Counted from the stretch's first letter, positions 23,671-34,850 are shown. The stretch is DNA of 64,000 nt from Anthoceros angustus (GCA_010909165.1 MU008153.1:930001-994000), one strand, 5' to 3'. The notes: generated by a model not told the origin, from the sequence alone. Translations and numbers: made by a program.

Positions 23671-25319
23671 CCGTATGGGGTCATGCCTCCTAATGCATTC
23701 CCAGATGCTTTATTCAAAGAAAGAAAGAGCAAAAAATCTAAAATATACGAAAAAAATCCATTTTTTTAAAACAAGTACGCGCACTTGCCCTAAAATTTTG
23801 GTATTTTTTGTGCTTTTTTATTGTTTTAAAGAGTTCCTTTTGGCGTTTTCAACCCTTTTTGTGCACCTCCCTAATGTGGATATGTCTTTATCTTGACTTA
23901 GTGCTCATCTTTTTTCTAGTGGTTAAAACTTTGAACTACTAGTGAGAACCTTTTGCATCTTTTGAATCTTGAGACGTTTGGCGTGGACCCAGCTCCAAAT
24001 GTAGACCATACCACTCTCATTCTCGTACTGTACATGGATCAAGAGCATCATGTCACTGAAGATATTATTGTCCCAATGTCTAAGAAACAAAGTTCTCTAG
24101 AATTCCCAGAGCGAGAGTATAGTTTAGGATTGACTGGTATGAGTGAAAGGTTGGTGCACAAACTTTGTTTGCGCACCAGAATCACAGCAAGCCCTCAAAA
24201 CTCCGGTACTTTTGTACACGGAGTTTGATTTTAAACTTTATCCAATTCTGAGCCTTCCTAAAAGAAGCTTATTCCACCCAGACGCTATTAAAGGTATAAG
24301 CAGGGCCTTCGGTCCTAAAAGTAAACACAAAGTTTCTTGTTTGCAATGTTTCAAAGCTTCAAAGACAGATCGCAGCTAGTCTTGCAACTCAAGAGAATCG
24401 ATAAGGTGCGTTGGGGTTAAACGCAAACTATGGGACTCGAAGGCATTCCCCAAGGACAAAAACGTGCAAGTGAGCAAAGACACTCGACACATGTAAACCA
24501 TCGAAAGTGCGTGAGCATGAAAAGACGACGTCGACCAATATTTCCAGTCCCTTTGTAGCACCTAAAGGAACTCGGATACTCAAACAAGATGAATACAAAG
24601 TCATACACGTTGCTAGGAATGAAAAGTGCTTATTCTACTATGTGGCAACCTCAAACTTCCAAGGAAAGTTGATTCGGCGTGGTTCATTGTTACACTTGAG
24701 AGAAGGTTGCTTTGGTGTGGCCCATTGTCACAATTGAGGAAAAAATGTATTTAAACATTCCACAAACAAACTAACAAACAATTTGTTTATTTATTCCATG
24801 CAACTTGAGACTTTGAACTCTTATAGCAATCCTTGACAACTTTGTAAGTCTATGCCTTAACAAAAACAAATTTATTTTCAGATGCTAGGGATAGAAGGAC
24901 CATCATGAGACAAAGATAGCATAGCGTAAAAGAGGGGAAGAACTGAATACACAAATTTGAGCTAGAGAGACAGTAACAATTTGAGATGAGAAAATGGAGG
25001 AAAAAAAGGAGGCGAAACCTATAAGGAGTCCAACAAAGCCTGCTGATGGTCAAAAAGCCTAGAGAGAGAGAGAGTCCGGAGAGTTTGGATATGTGAAAAG
25101 AGAAGAAACTGTGCAAGGAAAGACTAGCACACTCGAAAAGAAGGCTGTAACGAGCATGAATATCAACATAGGCGAGAAAATAGAAGAGAAAATGTGATTC
25201 AGACTTAGGGTCCAAGTATTAGAGCTTGCAAATCCACTTAACCGATTGGCCAAACCTGATATTCGCGATAGCGGGACTAACAATTACATCAGGGAAGACG
25301 TGAGTAGACCGGGTAACTA
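23671..25319. other. AT-rich intergenic DNA
   Basis: No gene seen. It contains one copy of a dispersed repeat (24325-24600, also at 34560). A short GA microsatellite lies near 25060. Open frames are short and without family resemblance. Confidence 0.6.
24325..24600 (+). repeat. Dispersed repeat, copy 1
   Basis: Closely matches 34560-34850 in the same orientation: shared phrases include ACACAAAGTTTCTTGTTTGC, AAGGTGCGTTGGGGTTAAAC (GAGGTGCG in the other copy), CACATGTAAACCATCGAAAG and GTCGACCAATATTTC. No coding signal. The family is unknown to me. Confidence 0.85.
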
Positions 25320-25343
25320 CAGTCAGACCCCTCTAATTGGGAA
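25320..25343. repeat. Left terminal inverted repeat of the pogo-like element
   Basis: Begins CAGTCAGACCCC and pairs with the right end at 26627-26650. The preceding TA is the target-site copy. Confidence 0.88.
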
Positions 25344-25599
25344 CAATTGGGAGTAGCAAAAATCGTCCCATTTAGAGGGGTTCCCGTTTAGGCATTTTCA
25401 TCTTTTTTGAAAATAAAAATATTTAAAAAAAGTCAAAAAAAATCCTTTAAATCAAAAATTCGAAAGAGCTTAAAAGCTTCCAAAAAATCCAAAATGCTCC
25501 CTCATACTCATAGCTGCCAACCTAATTCTAGTTTGCCAGGTTAAAATAATCATCAATCCTTGATTGATGCTGAGTTGCTTTCATCCAATGACTAGCAAT

Positions 25600-26330
25600 A
25601 TGTTTTTCCAACTGAGAATGCAACTTCAAAGCATCAAGAGTGTTATGTGGCATCTCTTCCGAAAACATCTTCGCTATCCTCATAGCATTATCTACAGCAT
25701 CCTTTGTCGACGCGGTCTTGGCGCTATGGTCTCCACCGATCAGATTATTCTCCTCACCCTCCTCATTGTGGAGGGATTAATGCTTGCCATATTTCGCCCT
25801 CTCAGAGGAATATCGTAGTCTCCAATCCTTCATCCTCCTCAAAGTTCGAGATACTCTTCACATCGTTGGATATCCAACATCGAATTCATATCCTCGGATG
25901 TTAATAATGCTAAGCTCGATGGACCGTTGTAGCTCTTCTACTGCGTTTCCAACGAATTAGAGTGATTTTGAGGATCCGACAATGGATCCTCTGGATCATA
26001 TGGTGCGCTGTTTAGATCCAAAGACTCACGGAACCGAGCATCTTGTGCACGCAATTCCTGCGTCCAAAGTGCTATGCCTCCAACAATTGCGTATGGTATG
26101 AGGACTCACAAATGAAGTCCAAGCTTTTACCAGCATAACCACTGCTTGAAAGAATGGATGATCCCCTGGTCCAAAGGTTGATATACGCTTGTCACATTGG
26201 GTGGAAAGAAAACCACCTTTGTAACTTGCAATTGAGCTGCGTTACCAAACCGATGCCCAGGACAATTATCCACTATAAGTAACACTATAGTCCGCCCTGA
26301 TGCAACCATCCTCTGGTCAAAATCTAGCAA
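25600..26330 (-). pseudogene. pogo-like transposase remnant (DDE domain)
   Basis: The best piece is 26330-26127: TIVLLIVDNCPGHRFGN and KVVFFPPNVTSVYQPLDQGIIHSFK, the second Asp and following signature of the DDE catalytic domain of pogo/Tigger transposases. Further left, scattered frames show an acidic stretch (SNFEEDEGLE) like the C-terminal tail of the family. The N-terminal CENP-B-like DNA-binding domain and the first Asp are missing. Confidence 0.8.
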
Positions 26331-26626
26331 AACTTCTCAAACAGCTCTATTGTCATCCATGCCTAGTTGTCATCCATGACTGGATGACAGCTCTATTGTC
26401 ATCCATCCCTGTAACTCATGATTTAATCTCGATAAGACGGTTTCCTCAATTTTTTATTTTTTTTTAAAAAAAATATGTATTTTCCCTTTTACAGAGGTGT
26501 ACTTGCATTGAATGTTTGGGAGACATGTTCCCATTTACAAATTAGAGGGGTTTCCCATTTAGCATGTAGCACATTCAAGGGAGTAAGCCCGGGCATCCCA
26601 TTTAAAGGGGGTTCCCATTTATAGGG

Positions 26627-26650
26627 GTCCCAATTAGAGGGGTTTGACTG
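26627..26650. repeat. Right terminal inverted repeat of the pogo-like element
   Basis: Ends GGGGTTTGACTG, the reverse complement of the left end apart from one base, and is followed by TA. Confidence 0.88.
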
Positions 26651-26966
26651 TAGTGAAAACGGTGGGCCCACCTTTGCACACACAAGCACATTAGTAACAT
26701 TAATAACATTAGGAAGTTGACGATTGTCTTCACCATTATTTCTGATTGACAGAAGTTGCTTATCAGAGCATTTACATACATAGACTCACATACATACTCC
26801 CTCTACTTTACTTCAGTCTTTACAGCACATTCTTTAAGCAACGCTGCAAAGCTTGATCCTGTATATAGGTACATGTCTGACTATGAACATGAACGTGGCC
26901 AAAGAGATTATGAAGCTATGAACTTGGCCCATGCTGTACAATGTGGCTACATTTGAGTCAAAAATT

Positions 26967-29801
26967 TTAATCCCAGTAATCCCGAACTAGGAAGGAATGC
27001 ACGAGGCCGTCCATGTCTGTCCACCAGCTCTGGCCTGGCTGCTTCCACGCCCTAATTTTGATTCTCCTCGCCTGCATCTCTTGGGCATGCTCCCACATCT
27101 GGGCGCTGGTGTATATGTTGGACATGGACACGTAAGCTGCCGCATCCTTGTTGTCAAGCTTCAGGGCTTCATGGAAAGCAAGGCGTCCCACCTCCACGTT
27201 GTCCCACTTTCGACAAGCGCCCAACAGTGTGTGCCAAACTGCGGCATCGGGCAGGACAGACATTGTCCTCCCCAGAGAGAGTGCTTCATCCAGTTGGCCT
27301 GCACGACTCAGGAGATCCACCATGCATGTGTAGTGCTCCACCGTGGGTCTGATGCCGTAGTCTCTCCTCATGGCATCAAAGTGCTCTTGCCCCTGGTTCA
27401 CCAGACCTGTATGGCTGCATACTGTTAGCAAACTGAGGAATGTTGAGCCGGTTGGGTTCATGCCATCCTCTCTCATTTGGTGATAAAGATGAAAGACCAC
27501 TTGACTGTCTCCTTGACGAGTGTAGCCTGCAATCAGTGCATTCCAGGCCCCCACGTCTCTCTCTTGGAAAGTGTCAAAAACCTGTTGTGCCTCCCCCATG
27601 CTGCCACACTTCCCGTACATGGTTATCAAACTGTGGGCTACAATCACATCAGCTTCCAGCTCTTGTTCTTTGATCTGTGCGTGAAGCCGCCTTCCAAGAT
27701 GCAAAGCTGCCACATTTGCACATACCTGCAGGAGGCATACGAAGGTGACAGCATCGGGTGCAGCCACGCCTTCTTCTTGCATAGCATGATAGAGATCAAG
27801 GGCTTCCTGGTCCATCCCCTGTTGGGAATAACCTGCTATCATGGCATTCCACGTCCCCACATTCTTTTGGCCAAGCCTGTTAAACAAACCCCGAGCATCT
27901 TCTGGGCTGCCGCACTTTGCATACATGTTCACCAAGCTGTTGGCTACACACACATCAGTCAGACGCCCTTGTTCCCTGATTTGTGCATGAAACTGCTTCC
28001 CCTTCTCCAGAGCCAGGGTGCCCACACTTGCACAAGCCTGAAGGAGGGATAGAAATGTCACAGAAGAGGGTGCAGACATGCCCTCTTGTTGCATAGCACT
28101 AAGAAGACGCAGGGCTTCCAGGCCCATGCCCTTTTGCGAATATGCTGCTATCATGGCATTCCACGTCACCACATCCTTCTGTGCAAGTCCCTCAAACACG
28201 CCCTCGGCATCCTCTAAACTCCCACATTTTGCATACATGCTCACAAGACCGTTTGCTACAAAAATATCCTCTTGAAGGTCTTGTTGTCCGATCTGTGCAT
28301 GAAGCTCCTTCCCCATCTCAAGAGCAGAAGTGCCCAGACTTGCACATGCCTGCAGAAGGCACACATATGTTACAGAATTGGGTCTAACTATGCCTTCTTC
28401 TAGCATGGCCCTGTACAGATGAAATGCTTCCTGCCCCATGCCTCGCTGGGAATATCCAGCTATCATTGCATTCCACGTCACCACATTTCTTCTATCAAGT
28501 CCCGCAAATACACCCCTGGCATCCTCCAGGCTGCCACACTTTGCATACATGTTCACCAAACTGCTGGCCACAAACACATCAGCTTGAAGTCGTCGTTCTC
28601 TAATTTCTGCATGCAGCTGCCTCCCCTGCTCCAAAGCCGAGGTACCCACACATGCACATGCCTGCAGGACAGACACAAACGTCACAGAATCAAGTGCAAC
28701 GATGCCTTCTTCCTGCATGGCTCTGAGCAGACCAAGGGCTTCCTCCCCCTTACCCTGCTGGGAATATCCTGCTATCATGGCACTCCACGTCACCAAATCC
28801 TTCTGGGGAAGCCCGTCAAATACTCTCAGAGCATCCTCCAAGCTCCCACACTTTGAATACATGTCCACCAGGCCACTAGAAACAAACAAATCAGGCTCGA
28901 CGCCGCTAGCCAGCACGTCAGCATGCACCTTCTGCCCTGATTTCAAGTCTGCTCCTTTCGCACAAGCCTGAAGGGCTGCCACAAACACATGGCCGTTTGG
29001 CTTCACGCTTGAACTCCGCATTCGATGATACATAAGTATGGCCTGCTTATACTGTCCATGTGTAACATAAGCTGAAATGATAGCAGACCATGTAAAAACG
29101 TCTGGTTCCTCCACCATATCGAAAACATTCACAGCTTCTTGCAACCTGCCATGAGAAGCATACATCCGAAGAATGTGATTGCACAGGAACGTATCCCACT
29201 CAAGCCCCTTCTTCACGCTGAGAGCATGCACACGGCGCCCCAGACGCAGATCCCTCTTAGCCACACACTCCCTTAAAACCAGATAAAGTAGAGACTGGGA
29301 AATACTACACTCTGCCTGCATCAGTCCTCCGAGACCCTCAACGGCCTCAGCGATCTGCCCCTGCAAACATAGCCTCCTAACAGTTTCAGCCATCACAGGC
29401 CTGCCCAGATTACCATAATCCGGCACACTCCAGCTGGACAACGGCCACCCATGCAAATCCAGAGCAGCCAGCTGCGCATCCACCCAAGCTGGCTTTGAGA
29501 CCTTGTCCACCCAGAGGACCTCCTGGGACTCCTTATGCCGGAAATCAGGCGACCGGGAACTCCTCTTATCATGCCTGTTATCCCACCAAAGCGTGGGATC
29601 CAGAAAAAATCGTTGCCACAAGAGCTCCTGGCGACTATCCTGGCTGGAACATTCGTCTCCAGCCAGATCTCCTCTTGGGCGGGCTCCCACTGTTGCAGAG
29701 GTGCTGCACCTCGCAGCTTCCTTGCGTTTCGACAGCCGATTCTTGAAACCCAGGTGGGCGGGAGCTCTCCCTACCATCCCTGTAAACCTCCAGCCAACCA
29801 T
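26967..29801 (-). CDS. PLS-class PPR protein, E-type without DYW domain
   Basis: Sequence-specific RNA-binding protein, expected in mitochondria or plastids. This class usually guides C-to-U editing or other RNA processing. Intronless, 944 residues from ATG 29801. The N-terminus is rich in Arg, Ala and Ser, fitting a transit peptide. From about residue 150 there are successive P, L and S motifs, several nearly identical (NMYAKCGSLEDARGVF, VVTWNAMIAGYSQ, ACASVGTLALEKGKQ). The C-terminus has an E domain (AVWHTLLGACRKWDNVEVG, AAYVSMSNIYTSAQMWE) and the start of E+ (SWWTDMDGLVHSFLV), ending six residues later at RDYWD. The DYW deaminase is absent, so editing would need one in trans. It is a clear paralogue of the gene across the intergenic region and has about one extra PLS unit. 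Confidence 0.92.
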   Translation of the reverse strand: MVGWRFTGMVGRAPAHLGFKNRLSKRKEAARCSTSATVGARPRGDLAGDECSSQDSRQELLWQRFFLDPTLWWDNRHDKRSSRSPDFRHKESQEVLWVDKVSKPAWVDAQLAALDLHGWPLSSWSVPDYGNLGRPVMAETVRRLCLQGQIAEAVEGLGGLMQAECSISQSLLYLVLRECVAKRDLRLGRRVHALSVKKGLEWDTFLCNHILRMYASHGRLQEAVNVFDMVEEPDVFTWSAIISAYVTHGQYKQAILMYHRMRSSSVKPNGHVFVAALQACAKGADLKSGQKVHADVLASGVEPDLFVSSGLVDMYSKCGSLEDALRVFDGLPQKDLVTWSAMIAGYSQQGKGEEALGLLRAMQEEGIVALDSVTFVSVLQACACVGTSALEQGRQLHAEIRERRLQADVFVASSLVNMYAKCGSLEDARGVFAGLDRRNVVTWNAMIAGYSQRGMGQEAFHLYRAMLEEGIVRPNSVTYVCLLQACASLGTSALEMGKELHAQIGQQDLQEDIFVANGLVSMYAKCGSLEDAEGVFEGLAQKDVVTWNAMIAAYSQKGMGLEALRLLSAMQQEGMSAPSSVTFLSLLQACASVGTLALEKGKQFHAQIREQGRLTDVCVANSLVNMYAKCGSPEDARGLFNRLGQKNVGTWNAMIAGYSQQGMDQEALDLYHAMQEEGVAAPDAVTFVCLLQVCANVAALHLGRRLHAQIKEQELEADVIVAHSLITMYGKCGSMGEAQQVFDTFQERDVGAWNALIAGYTRQGDSQVVFHLYHQMREDGMNPTGSTFLSLLTVCSHTGLVNQGQEHFDAMRRDYGIRPTVEHYTCMVDLLSRAGQLDEALSLGRTMSVLPDAAVWHTLLGACRKWDNVEVGRLAFHEALKLDNKDAAAYVSMSNIYTSAQMWEHAQEMQARRIKIRAWKQPGQSWWTDMDGLVHSFLVRDYWD

Positions 29802-30230
29802 GTCTGGCAGGAGCAAGCCTGGAAACTACGCATTGACGAGGAGGCTCTAACCTGCACCTCACCATCAGGGTCTGTGGGTGGCGACCGTTAGCAGCTTGAG
29901 AAGCAGCCTTGCCTGATTGTGTGGAGTACTCCATAGAAACATGTCACCGGCCAGAGAACACAAGGTTCCATGCAGATATGTCGTTCATCCGTACTGAGAG
30001 TGAGCCCTAGTAGGCTAACGTCCTGAAGTGAGGCCTTCTTTGCACCCGACAATGGAGATGCATTGTGCTTCCATGACTTTCAGAGAGCAGAAAGTGAACC
30101 TGCATATTTTGCTGGCAATTCTTCAATATTTTCGATAGTGTCTCCGTCGTCCCAGATGATGCAACAAGATGGATGCATCATACTAATCTGCTGGGTTCAT
30201 CGATGCTGCGATTGATTGCAGTTGAACATT
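29802..30230. promoter_or_regulatory. Shared divergent promoter region of the PPR pair
   Basis: The 429 bp between the two start codons must contain both 5' UTRs and both promoters, since the genes diverge. I see no convincing TATA box for either direction and no coding content. The role as a bidirectional promoter is inferred from gene arrangement alone. Confidence 0.55.
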
Positions 30231-32681
30231 ATGGTTTCCATGCTGAACACATTCCAGCCCTTGTATGGACAGATCCAACCTGAAGACACTCCAAGTCTTC
30301 TGCGGGAGAAAAAGAGGAGGAAATTTGGTTGTGTGAGATGTGCACTGCATACTGGGACCGAGCGCTTGTGGCTAGATAGGTTGTACAAGCCAGTTTTCGT
30401 GGATGCGGAGCTGGCTGCTGTGGATGTACAGATGGAGCGTCATGGCGCTACATCCAAATGGGATGAACGTGAGCCTGCAAGATACGAAAGGAGAGTGTCG
30501 GGTGAAATGTTGAGGAAGCTATGTGAGCAGGGGCAGGTTGCTGAGGCCGTGGAGGGGCTGGGAGTTCTGGTGCACGGTGACGCGCTTATTCCCCAATCTC
30601 TCTTTTACACTGTGCTGAAGGAATGTGTGGCTAGGAAGGATTTGTCTCTTAGTCGCCGTGTTCATGCTCTCATCGTGAAGGAGGGGTCTGAAGAAGACAC
30701 GTTCCTGTGCAACCACATCTTGCGAATGTATGCTTCTCATGGCAAGTTGCAAGAAGCTATGGATGTGTTCAAGAGAGTCTCCAAACCAGATGCCTTCACG
30801 TGGTCTGCAATAATCTCTGCGAATGTTAAGCAGGGAGAAGATAAGCAGGCCATAGAGCTGTATCATCGTATGCGGGGGTCGAGTGTGAAGCCAGATGGGC
30901 ATGTTTTTGTAGCAGCCCTTCAGGCTTGTGCGAGGGGAGGAGACTTCAAGTCTGGGCAGGAGGTGCATGCCGATGTGTTGGCTCGGAGCGTTGAGTGTGA
31001 TTCGTTTGTTTGCAGTGGCTTGGTTGACATGTATGCCAAGTGTGGCAGCTTGGAAGACGCCCAAAGAGTGTTTGATGGGCTTCCTCAGAAAGATGTTGTG
31101 ACATGGAATGCTATGATAGCAGGATATTCCCAGCAGGCAAGGGGTCAGGAAGCCCTTTCTCTTTACAGTGCAATGCAAGAAGAAGGCATGGCTGCACCCA
31201 ATTCTGTGACATATGTGTGCGCTTTGCATGCATGCGCCAGTGTGGGTAGCCTGGCTTTGGAGAAGGGGAAACAGCTTCATGCACAGATTCGAGAACGAGG
31301 TCTTCAGGCTGATGTAGTTGTGGGTGGGAGCCTCGTGAACATGTATGCAAAGTGTGGCAGCTTGAAGGATGCTAGGGACGTGTTTGATGGTCTTGGTCAA
31401 AAGAGTGTGGTGACGTGGAATGCTATCATAGCAGGGTACTCCCAGCAGATCATGGGCCTGGAAGCTCTGGGGCTTTACAGGGCTATGCAAGAAGACGAGA
31501 TGGCTGAACCTGATGCTGTGACATTTGCATCCCTCCTGCAGGCATGTGCAAGTGTCGGCACCCCAGCATTAGACAAGGGGAAGCAGCTTCATGCACAGAT
31601 TAGGAAACAAGGACTGCTGGCTGATGTGATTGTATCTAATAGCTTGGTGAACATGTATGCAAAATGCGGTAGCCTAGAGGATGCTCAAGCTGTTTTCGAT
31701 GAACTTAGTGAAAAGACGGTGGTGACATGGAGTGCTATGATTGCAGGATATTCCCTGCAGGGCATGGGGCACGACGCCCTTCGGTTGTACAAGGATATGC
31801 AAAATGAAGGCCTTGTTGCACCAAATTCTGTTACATTTTTATGCCTCCTTCAGGCATGTGCAAGTGTAGCAGCTTTGCATCTGGGAAGGCAGCTTCATGG
31901 ACAGATTAAAGAACAAGGGCTTCAAGCTGATTTACTTGTAGCCGCGAGCTTGATAAACATGTATGGTAAGTGCAGTAGCTTGCTGGATGCACAGCAGGTG
32001 TTTGATGCATTGGCTGAAAGAGATGTAGCTACCTGGAATGCACTGATTGCAGGGTACACCCGTCAAGGAGACAGCACAAAGGTCTTTGACTTGGTTCTCA
32101 AAATGCAAAAGGACGACATACAGCCAGATAGCATCACTTTCGTCAACGTGCTAACAGTATGCAGTCATACAGGTTTAGTGAGCAAGGGGCGGGAGTACTT
32201 TGACGCCATGAGCAGAGACTATGGCATCACTCCCACGCCAGACCACTACACATGCATGGTGGGCCTCCTGGGCCGTGCAGGACACATACAGGAGGCACTA
32301 GCTTTCCTGAGGACAATGCCTGTATCACCTGATGCTGGAGTTTGGCACACTCTGTTGGGTGCTTGTCAAAAGTGGAACAATGTGGAGGTGGGACGACATG
32401 CATTCGATAAAGCACTGAAGCTGGATGCGAAAGACGCTGCAGCATATGTGTTGATGTCTAACATTTACACCAGTGCCCAGATGTGGGAGCAGGCAGAGGA
32501 GATGCAGGTGCGGAGAAAAGAAAACAGGGCATGGAAGGAGCCAGGCCAGAGCTGGTGGACAGACATGGATGGACTGGTGCACAGCTTTTTGGTTGGGTAT
32601 ATGAAGGATCCCGAGTGTGAAGCAAGGCTGGAACGAGAGATGTCACCTGCAGACATACTTGACGATGGTAACGAATACTGA
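30231..32681 (+). CDS. PLS-class PPR protein, E-type without DYW domain (paralogue)
   Basis: Intronless, 816 residues from ATG 30231; an in-frame upstream TTG at 30216 is not a plausible start. Organelle RNA-binding protein of the same subfamily as the divergent neighbour. Similarity starts near residue 55 (ERLWLDRLYKPVFVDAELAA) and runs to the end. PLS motifs show the same near-identical cassettes (MYAKCGSLEDAQRVFDGL, KGKQLHAQIRERG). The E domain is GVWHTLLGACQKWNNVEVG and AAYVLMSNIYTSAQMWEQAEE, followed by SWWTDMDGLVHSFLV and a 26-residue acidic tail (LEREMSPADILDDGNEY) where E+ or DYW would continue. The first 50 residues are not a strong transit peptide (LLREKKRRKFGCVRC), so a different start or targeting mode is possible. 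Confidence 0.92.
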   Translation: MVSMLNTFQPLYGQIQPEDTPSLLREKKRRKFGCVRCALHTGTERLWLDRLYKPVFVDAELAAVDVQMERHGATSKWDEREPARYERRVSGEMLRKLCEQGQVAEAVEGLGVLVHGDALIPQSLFYTVLKECVARKDLSLSRRVHALIVKEGSEEDTFLCNHILRMYASHGKLQEAMDVFKRVSKPDAFTWSAIISANVKQGEDKQAIELYHRMRGSSVKPDGHVFVAALQACARGGDFKSGQEVHADVLARSVECDSFVCSGLVDMYAKCGSLEDAQRVFDGLPQKDVVTWNAMIAGYSQQARGQEALSLYSAMQEEGMAAPNSVTYVCALHACASVGSLALEKGKQLHAQIRERGLQADVVVGGSLVNMYAKCGSLKDARDVFDGLGQKSVVTWNAIIAGYSQQIMGLEALGLYRAMQEDEMAEPDAVTFASLLQACASVGTPALDKGKQLHAQIRKQGLLADVIVSNSLVNMYAKCGSLEDAQAVFDELSEKTVVTWSAMIAGYSLQGMGHDALRLYKDMQNEGLVAPNSVTFLCLLQACASVAALHLGRQLHGQIKEQGLQADLLVAASLINMYGKCSSLLDAQQVFDALAERDVATWNALIAGYTRQGDSTKVFDLVLKMQKDDIQPDSITFVNVLTVCSHTGLVSKGREYFDAMSRDYGITPTPDHYTCMVGLLGRAGHIQEALAFLRTMPVSPDAGVWHTLLGACQKWNNVEVGRHAFDKALKLDAKDAAAYVLMSNIYTSAQMWEQAEEMQVRRKENRAWKEPGQSWWTDMDGLVHSFLVGYMKDPECEARLEREMSPADILDDGNEY

Positions 32682-34559
32682 ATACTGAAAGCAGGTCTCG
32701 CACATGGGAAACCGGCGCGCCCCTCAACAGCGGCGGGGACTGACGATGGTCACGAAAACCACTTGTTTCGGCATAACGACAATCCGGCCATCCCATGTGA
32801 TGTAAACCATTACCATCACCATGAAGAAAATTTGACTCAGCGCTTTTGAGCTCACTTAAATCGCTAAACAAATCGTCGAAATCGTTCTCTCATGCAGTCG
32901 AATGCACCCGTGCTTCTATATCACTTTTTAAATTTTAAAGAAATTATAAATTGTTTTTTAAATATTCTAATTAAGAATTTTCACTGAATAGAAGTTTTTG
33001 GGGTCCAGTAGAATTCCATAGATCTATGATTGTTTGTCGTGGTTTGATGATCTATAGGATACCTTGATTCATTGGATCAATATTCTCATATTGACAACAA
33101 CAACTCATAGATGCCATTTTGACAAGAAGAAAAAGAAGAAGTATATTATAGTCCACTCGGACGGAATTTTTCATGTCATGGGACTTGGTACTTGACAACT
33201 TATACCATGGTGTGCCTGAGCTACTTGCACCAAGAGCATCCACTCCCTTTAGATACCCCATCTAAGTACCGATCTAAGCACATGATGTTTAATAGCGTTC
33301 TTGTAAATGTGTGTCCATTTGGTCTAAGCCATTGGGACGCACATCTATAAGAACAACCCATAGCTCCCATTTGACAACAACAACTCATAGCTCCAATCTT
33401 GACAAGAACAACTTTGCTTCTTAGCTCCAACTTTGACAAGAAAAACTTTGCTTCTAGATCACATTTTAACTCTCTTTCTAAATTAAAATGGTCTACATTA
33501 TAAGGGATTGCAATATGATATCAGATATAACAATGGTACAACTGGAGACTCCATCTCCCTAGGATGTGGATAGGAGCGTTCCGAGAGAAGGTCATCATCA
33601 GCATTGTTGCTCATTACAAAGTTTTCTTTGCTTTCCCCTCCTCACAAAGTTTTCTTTGATTTCGGAAACTCTTTAGCTCGGTCCTCGTAAAGCATGTCCA
33701 GTCCGATTACGTTGTGCTTATGGCAGCCCGATTTGTTGCCCCGGGACTAGACTGCTGGTGAACTCTGGTTGATGGAAGTCTGGTCAAGTCCATCCTCTGA
33801 TTTTACCTGGGCCTGACATTTGCCCACCGCGCCGCACATGTGGGCCTCTAACGTATCTTATGCGATGCGAACAAGCTTGGACTCAAACTTAAGCAAAGGA
33901 CGTAGCAAAACATCAAATTGAACTCACTTGGAAATCTCGCTTTTGGTTGACGACAACAGGAGTCCCGTGATGTTCCGCATAGATTGAGCATTGTCAAATT
34001 GAAAAAAAAGGATGGTGGAGGGCAAAAGCAGCTTACGGCGTATAAGGGACATCGCGTGTCTCGTCGCATGAATAAGATCCAGGAATTCATCAGCAAGAGG
34101 AATGCCGGAAGGGGGAGCCAGCAAGCCCAACAGCTGGAGGAAGCTTGCCAGAGCCCAGTGTGGCAGCCCCTGCAACACCAAATCCTAATCACATGCCTCC
34201 ACCTACTTCGCCGCCAAACGGACCAGAATACGAAATCGCTCTAGCCCCAGAGCCTTGATATGTGGCAACTAGGCAAACTATTGAGCCTCATCCTGCAACA
34301 AAGTTTTGTCAATCTGACCCAGCAAGCCCCGCAAGTAGTCTTAACGCTCACTACTATCGAGCGTCCTTGCTGCAAGCTTTGTCGCTTTTCTAGAGATTTT
34401 GGTGCATTTTTCGATCCCGTATTTTTTCTCTCATGCTCCAAATTATATGTGCCGATATTCTCCAAATAAAATTACATGGTCGAAGGTCAAGGGCATGTTT
34501 CTTCTTGGAGCATGGTTCATTATAGCTCAAAGGTATAAGTAGCACCCCCGATTCTAAAA
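32682..34559. other. Intergenic DNA without recognised gene
   Basis: AT-rich after 32.9 kb. At 33080-33460 short imperfect repeats of CAACAACTCATAGCTCC and TTTGACAAGAA words occur. The open frames around 33.85-34.4 kb lie on both strands and show no family resemblance. The first few hundred bases hold the 3' UTR of the PPR gene. Confidence 0.55.
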
Positions 34560-34850
34560 GTTTAACACAAAGTTTCTTGTTTGCAACGTTCAAAGCTTGA
34601 GAGACAAATTGCAGCTAGTCTTACGACTCAAGGGAATCAATGAGGTGCGTTGGGGTTAAACGCAAACTATGGGACTTGGATACATCGCCCGAGGTGGAGG
34701 TGGCAAAAATGTGCAAGAGAACAAAGACGCTGGACACATGTAAACCATCGAAAGTGCACGAGTGTGAAAAGATGGCGTCGACCAATATTTCTGGTCCCTT
34801 TGTAGCACCAAAAGGAACTCAGATACTCAAACAAGATGAGTACGAAGGAG
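34560..34850 (+). repeat. Dispersed repeat, copy 2
   Basis: Second copy of the repeat at 24325-24600, in the same orientation, with scattered substitutions and a 10-20 bp difference around 34680-34710. Confidence 0.85.

Larger units (their letters stand above)
25320..26650 (-). mobile_element. pogo/Tigger-like DNA transposon with matching ends
   Basis: The left end CAGTCAGACCCCTCTAAT and the right end (reverse complement CAGTCAAACCCCTCTAAT) are inverted repeats of at least 23 bp with one mismatch. The element is flanked by TA on both sides (25318-25319, 26651-26652), the target duplication expected of Tc1/mariner/pogo. Near the right end the words TCCCATTTA and AGGGG recur several times. An internal minus-strand frame carries part of the transposase, so the copy is inactive. 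Confidence 0.88.
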
